Source of the DNA: Lithodes maja
Taxonomy: Eukaryota > Arthropoda > Malacostraca > Decapoda > Lithodidae
DNA: 64,000 nt
Assembly: GCA_037953745.1 (NCBI GenBank)
Contig: JBAKBP010003195.1
Span: 62,001-126,000 of the forward strand
Reading direction: 5' to 3'
The position numbers were made by a program, and so were the translations under genes. Shown piece by piece: positions 31,536-40,331 of the stretch; the first letter of the stretch is position 1, and every line of letters starts with the position of its first letter. The notes under the pieces are model-generated. The model ran no database searches. It was not told the origin of the DNA and saw only the letters and a list, made by a program, of their open reading frames with translations.

Positions 31536-33213
31536 AGTAGCACCTCCATTATCCGGCACTCAGGGGGATTTGAAACCTCCGGTGAATTGAAAACTCTGGT
31601 TGATTGAAAATTACTCCTATAAATGCCCATAAACCCCAAGAAAATACCCCCTAATGGCTCTCTGTATTATCAGCCTTAATTATTATGTTCTCTCCACCAA
31701 TCAACTTTACTCCTAAACTCGATTAATGAAATTAACAAATACATGTGGCAGTCCGGGGATTCGAACCTAGGATGCTCACATCGTAAATCAACATACTTAT
31801 GCATTGCACCACGAAGACAGTTAAAGAAAGGTGGACAAGCCTACGATTTATTATGCAGTTTCGAATCCTGCATATCAATCTAAGCATGTACACACTTTCC
31901 AACTGCGCTATCATAGGCTATGCATAGGTGAAAGGAAATAGTAATTAATGGGGCACTTAACCCTAGGGAAGGCCTCTCGATAAACTACTACTGAACCTGA
32001 ATTAATTATTATGTTCTCTCCACCAATCAACTTTACTCCTAAACTCGATTAATGAAATTAACAAATACATGTGGCAGTCCGGGGATTCGAACCTAGGATG
32101 CTCACATCGTAAATCAACATACTTATGCATTGCACCACGAAGACAGTTAAAGAAAGGTGGACAAGCCTACGATTTATTATGCAGTTTCGAATCCTGCATA
32201 TCAATCTAAGCATGTACACACTTTCCAACTGCGCTATCATAGGCTATGCATAGGTGAAAGGAAATAGTAATTAATGGGGCACTTAACCCTAGGGAAGGCC
32301 TCTCGATAAACTACTACTGAACCTGAATTAATTATTATGTTCTCTCCACCAATCAACTTTACTCCTAAACTCGATTAATGAAATTAACAAATACATGTGG
32401 CAGTCCATATAATAAACAAACACACATTACTATACCATTTTAATAGTAATGTTCTCAACTCGCCAATTTATATGTACAGTAGAAGTTGGAAAAGGCGTCC
32501 AGCTGTTGCTGTGGTCGGCGGCGTAATGCGTATCATTGTATGCAAAGGCTAGGCCTTATCGGGAGGGAGAGTTCTGCAGCGCATTCAAAGTTTTGACAGT
32601 AGCAAAACGAAACATAGAAAATACCCCCTAATGACTATCTGTATTATCAGCCTTAATATAATAAACAAACACACATTACTATACCATTTAATGGTAATTT
32701 TCTCAATTCGCCAATTTATAAGTAGGCCCAGCTGTTGTTGTTGTTGTCAGCGTAATGCGTATCATTGTATGCAAAGGCTAGGCCTTATCGGGAGGGAGAG
32801 TTATGCAACGCATTCAAAGTTTTGACAGTAGCAAATCGAAACACTAATATCAAACTGTTTTTGTTCTTTTTAGTTTGTCTTAAGTTTCTCACTTAATATC
32901 TAAAACATATTTATGAAGTGGATGCTTTGGGAGAGGCAGCAAGGGGTGGATGCTTGCCACTCATCCACAGTTGTAGAGGTGGATGCTCTTGCATCATCCA
33001 CCTCTCTCCATTCGTTTGGATATTTGTGTTTTTTGGTTCCAATCTCAGAACCACTCTTTTGCATTTCTTCTGGTCACTATTGGCTTTCACTTTGTCCGAC
33101 TTTGCCTTAATCTTCGGCATGATAGTGATGAATCGAGTATAATATGTCCGATATGAGAATAATTGTATATACGGATCGATCGGGCGAGACTGAGTGGGCC
33201 TATTCTCGCGCTT
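31536..33213 (-). mobile_element. pogo-type repeat P, copy 1 (interrupted)
   Basis: Begins with a CAGTAGCACCTCCATTATCC inverted-repeat-like end preceded by TA. Its body recurs in opposite orientation at 45755-46250 plus 58420-59100 (P copy 2). Both contain a short minus/plus ORF beginning MPKIKAKSDKVKANSDQKK, basic and loosely like a pogo/CENP-B N-terminus, ending after about 35-70 residues. An internal stretch at 32480-32830 is partly duplicated. The other end is hidden by the LINE tails at 33214. Confidence 0.5.
31680..32406 (-). repeat. Tandem array of twin tRNA-like units (326-bp period)
   Basis: A 73-bp segment (TATTATGTTCTCTCC through GTGGCAGTCC) occurs three times (31680, 32006, 32332), separated by two near-identical internal parts. 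On the minus strand each internal part contains two tRNA-like sequences. One has an A box TAGCGCAGTTGG, a TTCGAA B-box core and a terminal stem (GCCTATGAT pairing with ATCGTAGGC). The other has TGGTGCAATGC and a GGTTCGAATCC B box followed by an acceptor-like GGACTGCCA. The array interrupts repeat P: compare the uninterrupted sequence at 32650-32670. Neither unit folds as a fully canonical tRNA. Confidence 0.75.
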
Positions 33214-33320
33214 TTGTTGTTGTTGTTCCCTAAGCTGCCTGGCCGAACAGCCCCGAGTCCCTGAGGAAGGCCATGGCCACGATCGGGCTTTCCCACAGAG
33301 CTCTCATTGAGTGTAGATTG
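33214..33320 (-). mobile_element. (AAC)n-tailed LINE, 3' end fragment
   Basis: About 105 bp of LINE 3' end (minus strand: AGAGCTCTGTGGGAAAGCCC to GGCAGCTTAGGGAACAAC). It is immediately followed on the other side by the tail of a second, longer copy (33322-34975), a tandem arrangement. It is joined to repeat P at an AACAACAAAAGCGCG site, which is uninterrupted at 45785-45805. Confidence 0.85.
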
Positions 33321-33321
33321 T

Positions 33322-34975
33322 GTTGTTGTTGTTCTCTAAGCTGCCTGGCCGAACAGCCCCGAGTCCCTGAGAAAGGCCATGGCCACGATCAGGCTTTCCC
33401 ACAGAGCTCTCATTGAGTGTAGATTGTGTTGTTGGCGTAAGTGGTTGTGTGAAATGCAGTCTTCTATGATGTGTTTAATGGTATGGGGTGCTGTGTTACA
33501 TCCCGGGCAGGCGTCGACAACGGAGTCATCCAGTCTCTTCTGATAGCTCAGGAGAGCTGGATGGTGTCTGCATCTCAGCCTGGCCAGGTGGACTCTATCC
33601 TCGCGAGGAAGGGAGGATTCGGAAGGATGGATTTCGGGAGGTCGTGCATGCAGCTGCGTATTGTCTGTGAGTGAGTGGATGGATCGGCGAGAGATATAAG
33701 TATGGATGTGCTTCTGGAAGTTGGTTCGGGGTGGGCAGGGAGGGAGAGAGGACAATAATTGTGTGTGATACCGTGTGCTGGGTGTTGTTTTGATATTTCT
33801 TGGTGTCTGTGGGTGTGTTGCCATGTAGTTTAGTGGGTGGTCTTGGTTCGTGGAGGCTGCTGCCAGGAATTGAGTGCCTCTCATGTCCAGATGGTCTTTG
33901 ACTTTGAGGATTTTGGTTTCTTGATGTAGGTGATCTGTGGGTGCAGTAGCTGTGCAGCCTGTAATGATCTTCAGGGCTTTGTTTTGAATAGTCTGTAAGG
34001 TCTTGTGATGTGTTTCAGCTAGGTTAGAAGCCCAGGCTGGGCTTGCGTATTCCATCACTGATCTTATGTATTGTTTATATACTGTGGTGGTAGTTTCTTT
34101 GTTGTGTCCAAATTTTGTGTGAGCAAATGACCTGAGGGCGTTAAGTCTGGGTGTCAGTTTCTTTTTAATGTTTGTGGTGTCCTATTTGAATGTCATATGA
34201 GTATCATATGTTACTCCTAGGATTTTGGGTGTGTGTGTATGTGTTAGGGGTGTGTTGTTTATGGTGAGTTGAGGGATGTATTCGTGTTCTGTCCAGCTTG
34301 TGAGCAGGGTTGCGGTGGATTTGGCTGGGGCTAGATTAAGTCTGTTTGTAGTGCACCAGCCATGTAGTGTGTTGAGATAGGGTTGAAGGAGATCTGTTGC
34401 TCTTTTTGGGTCATGGTGTGTGCATGTGAGTGTTATGTCATCTGCATAGGAGGCTAAGTTTATTTGGGGCGTATTGGGTGTAGTTATATCGTGCATGTAC
34501 AGATTGAAGAGTGCGGGCGATAGGACGGATCCTTGTGGGACTCCGTTTGGAAAGTTTCTGATTTTAGATGACTGACCGGCAAAAGATACGTGTGCACATC
34601 TGCCTGCTAGGAAGTTGGCCAGCCACCTTTTTGTGTTGTTGTGCATGTTTGTGTTGTAGATTTTGTTTGTTAGGTTGTGGCGGGGGATGGCATCGAAGGC
34701 TTTACTAATGTCGAGTGTGGCTAATAGTGATCTGTGTGGTGGTCTAGCTGAGTTGATGCCGTCAAAAGCTCTTTGTGTAAGGTCTGTGAGAAGAGTGTTT
34801 GTGGAGTGCAGTGGCCTAAAGCCATGTTGTGTTGGAGCTAGGGGTAGGTCAGGTGTAATTAGTTGTAATACTAGGCGTTCCATGACTTTGGAGGGGGAGC
34901 AAAGGAGTGTGATGGGGTGGTGCGAGGAGGGTAGTGTGGGGTCTTTGTTGGGTTTGGGGAATGTGATGATGATTG
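33322..34975 (-). pseudogene. (AAC)n-tailed I/Ingi-like LINE copy, 5'-truncated, RT with one nonsense codon
   Basis: The minus strand reads from IIITFPKPNKDP through TLDISKAFDAIPRH, GVPQGSVLSPALFNLYMHDI and SYADDITLTC (catalytic YADD), then a thumb and C-terminal region with a cysteine knuckle (CPGCNTAPHTIKHIIEDC). The only break is a TAG codon at about 34182-34184, where the homologous copy at 55860 has CAG. The C-terminus ends GLFGQAA with the stop inside the conserved 3' tail. The 5' end abuts DIRS copy 4. The I/Ingi group is suggested by the YADD RT and C-terminal knuckle; the clade is uncertain. Confidence 0.8.
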
Positions 34976-35052
34976 GGAGGTTTGACGTACCTCCCAACCT
35001 ACCAAATAGGAAAACCTACTATTTGGTAGTAGTCTTGGAAAATCCAACGTCA
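34976..35052 (-). repeat. Right terminus of DIRS copy 4
   Basis: TTGGGAGGTTTGACGTACCT through AAAATCCAACGT is the exact inverted copy of 35866-35943. It contains the hairpin CTACCAAATAG / CTATTTGGTAG. Confidence 0.75.
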
Positions 35053-35250
35053 AGGTTATTAACCTAATTGCAATGACGACTTGTCTATTTTGACTGCTAT
35101 GTCGTCATTCCAACCGCGGTTAAAAAGAAAACGTCTAGAGTCTACTCCTTATCTTGCTCTAGGAGACGTTGTACATTAACCAAAACTACCACCGAAGGTG
35201 AAAAAAGCATAGAAGAGAAGAAAAAGGGGTTCACCTTAGTTACCGCTTAA

Positions 35251-35729
35251 CCCTCCGACCCCGGCTATATATTATATATATATTCCTCGAAATCCGGGTG
35301 TTTTGGCCGAAAAACGTCTAGGCTAGGCTACCGTATATTCGTTAATCAGACTGCTTCCCGCATTCCCGCGCATCCCCAAGCGTAGCTGTGTTATTTACCT
35401 GTAAAATGGCCTTAAGTAGAGCTCTCTAAGTCAACTGGGTGAGCTGTGATGATGATTTCATTGGAGATAACTTTATGGCCAAACCAGCCACTTTACACCA
35501 CTTTTCGATACTGAACAACAACATACAGGCACACACGAACAAGCGACGCTCTCCTTCTTGTGGCCGGAGATGCGGAGCGTCGGTCCAGCCGGCTGTTGTT
35601 TACATGCGTCGGACCGACGCCTCGCACACGAAGCTCACAGGCTTTCAAGCAATGGTACAATGTTGTACCACCCGGGTTCCTGGGGCCAAAAAAAAATGGT
35701 ACACGTGTGTACCAACCGGGTTTGAAGGG
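35251..35729 (-). mobile_element. piggyBac-derived miniature element M2
   Basis: TTAA at 35247-35250 and 35730-35733; ends CCCTCCGACCCCGG and, inverted from the right, CCCTTCAAACCCGG. Its right-hand 100 bp resemble the PB3 left end, including the GGTACAC...GTGTACC palindromes, and its left resembles the right end of M1 (GGCCGAAAAACGTCTAGGC). No ORF of note. Confidence 0.85.
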
Positions 35730-35865
35730 TTAAGGCCCATCCCGTGTTCCGTCATGTGCAGATCCCTGTCGAACGTGCGCATGAGCGACCCTCTCTTGTT
35801 ATCACATCTCACGTCAGCAGAAGAACGCGGATGGGCAGGGGTCCGGCGTGAGGGAGGGTATTATG

Positions 35866-35985
35866 TACGTTGGATTTTCCAAGACTACTACCAAATAGTA
35901 GGTTTTCCTATTTGGTAGGTTGGGAGGTACGTCAAACCTCCCAATTTGTTAGTAGTCTTGGCAAATCCAACGTCAAGGCTGCATA
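35866..35985 (-). other. DIRS copy 4 internal complementary region
   Basis: One part is the exact inverted copy of the right terminus (34976-35052). The adjoining part (TTTGTTAGTAGTCTTGGCAA) should be complementary to the left terminus, which is not in the window. It lies about 350 bp past the poly-G tract, the same order as copies 1 and 2. 35986-36300 is AT-rich DIRS sequence without coding signal. Confidence 0.7.
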
Positions 35986-36333
35986 ACAAATAGGAGGAGG
36001 ACATCCAAGCCCAACCTACCAAAAAAACCAATGCATAAAACAAAAGTATGAATGACAAAGACACAATTTAAACAAGAGAGTCTAATAAAAGAGTGAAAAA
36101 CTGAGGAGTAGCTAAAAAGAACAGTTTTAACACATGCCCGTCATTCATAGTAATGCAAAAACATAGACTTGTCTGAAACCAAAAAGGTACTGTACCCAAA
36201 ATCCCTTTTCTTCAAAAACCAACAAAAACACTGAACACAAGAACAAAACACAATTTTCAATGTGGCAAAAACACTTATGTACTGGAACAATACATAATCC
36301 CAAACTTGCAATCCAGTGTTGCAAACCCGTACA

Positions 36334-36346
36334 CCCCCCCCCCCCC
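36334..36346 (-). repeat. Poly-G tract (read on minus strand), DIRS copy 4
   Basis: Thirteen C on the + strand, shortly after the recombinase coding end on the minus strand. Confidence 0.9.
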
Positions 36347-36389
36347 TTTGTCATATAAAACAAAGGAAAAGAACGAGGGACAAGGGGGG

Positions 36390-37300
36390 AAGACCAGGGA
36401 TCTTCGCCAGAGCACCAGGAAACACGACCCCCGAGAGCAATCACCAGCCGAGGGGGTCGAACACTGGACACGGAGAGGTAGGAGGAGATGAAGGAATTGA
36501 GAGAAGACCCACAAAACCGCTGAGGCGAAGGCAGGGAAGGATCGACGTGGCAGGAACCGGAAGGAGGCAGCAAAGGATCTGACATCGTGCGCAGAACCCC
36601 TACAAACAGGGCGACGGGCACGAACGGTCCGACAAACGCGGCGGCCCATCCGCACCTGCGAGAGCCTCCCACCTGTCCGAGGAGACACCCACACAGCAGG
36701 ACCCGAAGGCGGCGCCACAGACGCAACAGAGGAGCGCAAGGCCGACACCGGGCACAACACACGGCGAGGATGCCCAAGCCGGAAAGCCTGGACGGCGAAA
36801 GGCCGGAAAGCGGGGGCCGCCCTCCCAAGCGAGGTAACAAAAGGAGGGGAGGAGGCGAACGAGACGCCATGCAAGGACGGGGAGAATCGCACGCAGTCCC
36901 GGGGCCATGACAATGCCGCTAGGGCAGACACCCGAACCCCAGCGGCCAGAGCGACAAGGAAGAGCGGACGCCCGAGCAACAGAACCGGCGTAGCGGCCCT
37001 TGTAGACGTGGGTGAAGCCAGAAGGACCAGAGCCCGCCCCAGATCCCACTGCGGAGGGACCAGGCGCGGAGGAGGTCGATCCCGGAAGGCAGCCGGCAGG
37101 AACGAATCCAGCGCCTGTGGCAGAACGACCAGCCCAGCGACGGACCCAAAGATCCCCCGGACGGCAGACAAGGGGGTACGTATAGCGTCGACTCGAAAGC
37201 GACGTGTACGGAAGAGGTGAAACAAGGAGCGTAGGACGAGGGAAGGAGAGCCAACTGGCAGGCGAGTGGCCTGTAGCCACCTAGGAAAAGACCCCCAGCG
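36390..37300 (-). pseudogene. DIRS copy 4 tyrosine recombinase
   Basis: On the minus strand the first catalytic Arg is seen in AAGVRVSALAAL and the His/Arg pair in SAHDVRSFAASFRFL. The reading frame then shifts near 36490-36510. The nucleophile region NSFISSYLSVSSVRPPRLVI is in another frame and aligns with HTFLSRYLSVHLKRPKHTCV of copy 1. All four catalytic residues survive, but not in one frame. Confidence 0.7.
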
Positions 37301-37748
37301 GGACCCGTAAGGCCCCCAAGGAGAAGACGGCCAGGAACGCTGCAGGAAGTCAGTCAGGGCCCGGCCGGGGACCGGGAGCCACCGTGCCACATGAACAAGC
37401 ACGACGCGAAGGCCAACAAGGCCCGCAGATCCCCAACCGAGCCCAAGTGGAAGCCGGAGACAGGTAGAGGGACCGGACTCGGGCACCACCGCAGCAACCG
37501 GGCGGACCAAGCCCGCGCCGGCCACAGAGGCGCGAGGAGCCAGACGCAGCCGTGATACAGCCGCAGCCTCGCGAGGACTGGGCACAGCAACAGCGCGTCT
37601 GGGGGCGGAAAGATGTATATCGACCGCCACCTGTACCAGGCCACCATGAAAGCGGCCGGACCCCCCCCGGAGCGCGAGGCCGGAGGGAGAGGTCCAAAGG
37701 CAACTGGCGCGGCACCCCCGATGCGAACAAGGCGACCTCCGGAACACC

Positions 37749-39248
37749 TCAGGAAGCCGCGAGGTCGGCGAACACAGTCCGTTGCAACGCCCATTCAACA
37801 AGAACGCCCTGCCCCCACGACAGGGCGGCCGCCCACAGGGTGGCAGGCCCGGGCAGGGAGGAGGCATGCAAGGAGAAGGGGTGTCGGGCCGCGAGGAAGA
37901 ACAACTCCACCGAGACCCCCAATAGAGTCAACGACCTGGAGGAACCCCCGCAGAAGGAAAACAGGGGACAGCCTGTCTGAGTGTCTAACCCGAAGGCCAC
38001 CGACTGACCCCGAAGGGCCAGCGCGTGGTCCCGCAGGAAGAACAGAGGAACCAACAGTCCGAGGGCATAGACGGGTAAGTGGAGGGAGACCCACCCATCT
38101 GCCAGGAAGTGGACGTCCCAGGTTCGATCGGGAACCCCACCCAACCTCGCTCGTCGGATCTGTGGCTACCCAGACCGTCGGCGGGGGGGGCGGACCAGGG
38201 CACAGCCGCAGAGAGCGAGCCCGGAGCAACCCAGAGACCGAAGCGTCAGCGAACGGGACGCAGGAGCGGCAGGAGCCGATCCAGAGGGGCAACGGAAACA
38301 CCACGGGGCCCATGAGGAGGAGGCGGAGTAGCTAGAGGCTCCCTAAGGAAAGGGGCAGAGCGGCCCAAAGCAGCGAACCCACGAACGAGTCCCAGAGCCA
38401 CCCCAGGAGGGAGACCGAGTGCAACACGGCGAAGACCTTCCACCGAAGGTGCACCGCGGTCGGCAGACCCCGGGTCACCGTAGCGCCGGACAAAACCCAT
38501 GCGAGACCGACCCATGGCACGACACGCGACGGGGTCAAGCGTGAATCGGGAACACCAAAAGGGGAACCCTAACCGTGCGACGGTGCGAACGACTGTGAGG
38601 GCGTCGCCATCGCACAGGCCAGGAAAACAGGAGCTGGAGCCCGCTCCTGAGGAGAGGACCCAGAGCCTGCCCCACATGTGCGGAGAAGATCCGCGGCGCG
38701 ATGTGGAGACCGAAGGGAAGGCCGGCGAACAGGAACACACGATCGGAAGGCCGAACGGCCAAGAATCGCTGGAAGAGAGGATGGAGAGGAACGAGCCAAG
38801 ACGCATCCTGGAGGGCCAGCGACACAACCCACGACAGAGGGCACAGGGCCAGGCGTACCAGGGGTACCGGCAGCATCCGAAACCGTGTGTGCACGACGCG
38901 CCCGTTGAGGGCCGACAGAACCACCAACGGCCGCATCGCGACGCAGTTCGTCGACGGGACCAGAAAGACACGGGAGAGGAAAACCGGGCGACCGGCGGTC
39001 AACTCCCTCGACGCTACCCAGCTCGGGCATGGAAGTGAGCACGTGGGCCACCTCCGAAGAGATGGACCTGCGTCGGTGACAAGAGCGGAAAGGGGGACGA
39101 GACGTCCACCACCAGGGGAGACCCCACCGCGCAACCCGCCGCCCCCAACGTCCCTCGTGGCAACCGAGGGGCGCAAGGGCAAAAACAACCCGAGGGAGCA
39201 CCCGAGAGGAGGGGAGCGACCCGGTCGGCCAGGCGAGAAGGAGAACAA
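37749..39248 (-). pseudogene. DIRS copy 4 reverse transcriptase and RNase H
   Basis: The RT part (39248 to 38535) shows FLSRVFLVPST, LNGRVVHTRFRMLPV and FAGLPFGLHIAPRIFS, typical of DIRS RTs. The YxDD box is not recognisable; the equivalent position reads LCDGDAL after a frame change. RNase H is seen as VWVATDPTSEVGWGSRSNLG (about 38130-38195), aligning with WVDSDASRTIGWGF of copy 2, and LPGPATLWAAALS, where copy 2 has LPGVANVWADALS. The last aspartate is therefore lost. Multiple frameshifts; inactive. Confidence 0.65.
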
Positions 39249-39249
39249 G

Positions 39250-40131
39250 GAGGCCGACCCAGAGAACTACACATTGTGTTGACGCAGAGGTACCCTCGGT
39301 ACGGGCCGTGCGGGCACGAGCGCCACGTCGACCTCTACCTCCCCCCTCCCCCCTCAACCCCGGCGAAAAGAGCGGGCTACCCCAACCCCAGGCCGGCGCG
39401 GGGCAGACCACGGCGAAGGGCGGCCGGAAGTGGAAGGCCGGCCAGCCCCGACACAGCGGGGATGAAAGAGGGCAAGAACAGAAGGGCGAGGCGGAATCGA
39501 CGCACTGGCCTGCAACGTCCCAGTCCTGCGTCCGCGCAAGGCGGCAGCACTTGCAGCAGCACCCCGAAGAGGACCGGCAGAACGACAGGACTGAGAAGAC
39601 CCCGCGTGCGACACAGCACGACGGTGCGTGACGGAAGCAGGGACCGCAACGACACAGCGCGTCGTCACGTGTCGGAAGCAGGGGCCGCCGACAGAGAAGC
39701 GAGCATACCCAAGCAACCAGCCGAAACAACCCCGACGTATAGAGCTCAGAGTACAACAAACCCCGACGAATATCCAAGGGGGCCGGCCGGCAGAACGAGG
39801 ACCGCACTGTCGGGCGGCGCCGAGTTGCCGCGCACAAAACCGCCTTCAGCTCGGGAACCAAAGACTCCGCGAGCCGAAGGTGGACCCGCAGAACGCGGTC
39901 CAAACCCTCGCGAAGAGCGCCTGGCGCAGACGCCCCGAAAAGCCGCAGGCGGGGACAGACGGCTGGAGGGAACCGAAAGACAAGACAAGAAGTCCGTCAC
40001 CCACTGTCGCAAGGGAAAAACCGTGGCGACAGAGGCCTGATCCGGGTGAGAGAAGAACGGGGTAGCAATAGAACAAAGTTCAAGAATGGGCGTGCCCAGC
40101 CAGGACCAGAACGCGCCGGCCAACCCGCCGA
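39250..40131 (-). pseudogene. DIRS copy 4 gag-like region, partial
   Basis: GC-rich, with overlapping minus-strand ORFs such as 40123-39746 (MAGAFWSWLGTPILELCSIA). Position ahead of the RT suggests gag or the gag-RT linker. No motif was recognised; truncated by the N gap. Confidence 0.35.
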
Positions 40132-40331
40132 NNNNNNNNNNNNNNNNNNNNNNNNNNNNNNNNNNNNNNNNNNNNNNNNNNNNNNNNNNNNNNNNNNNNN
40201 NNNNNNNNNNNNNNNNNNNNNNNNNNNNNNNNNNNNNNNNNNNNNNNNNNNNNNNNNNNNNNNNNNNNNNNNNNNNNNNNNNNNNNNNNNNNNNNNNNNN
40301 NNNNNNNNNNNNNNNNNNNNNNNNNNNNNNN
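40132..40331. other. Assembly gap, 200 N
   Basis: Exactly 200 unknown bases between a minus-strand DIRS and a plus-strand LINE. The round number suggests a gap of unknown true size. Confidence 0.99.

Larger units (their letters stand above)
34976..40131 (-). mobile_element. GC-rich DIRS-type retrotransposon copy 4, running into the assembly gap
   Basis: Sense is the minus strand: gag-like region (40131 to about 39250), RT, RNase H, tyrosine recombinase, poly-G tract, ICR (35985-35866) and right terminus (35052-34976). The left end lies in or beyond the N gap. Coding parts are strikingly GC-rich compared with copies 1 and 2, giving long spurious ORFs on the opposite strand. Many frameshifts are present. 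Miniature element M2 is inserted between ICR and terminus. Confidence 0.75.

Noticed and set aside
31732..32240. Two identical 60-codon minus-strand ORFs
   Set aside because: They overlap the tRNA-like sequences and are duplicated only because the 326-bp unit is.
34976..35945. A 970-bp transposon with perfect 77-bp terminal inverted repeats
   Set aside because: The two inverted copies are better explained as DIRS copy 4's right terminus and ICR; their order relative to recombinase and poly-G matches copies 1 and 2.
35000..36000. Functional tRNA or other structured RNA gene in the AT hairpins
   Set aside because: Hairpins are accounted for by DIRS ends and M2; no cloverleaf or pol III boxes were found there.
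36306..40065. Long plus-strand ORFs in the GC-rich block
   Set aside because: They are antisense shadows; only the minus strand shows RT, RNase H and recombinase motifs.
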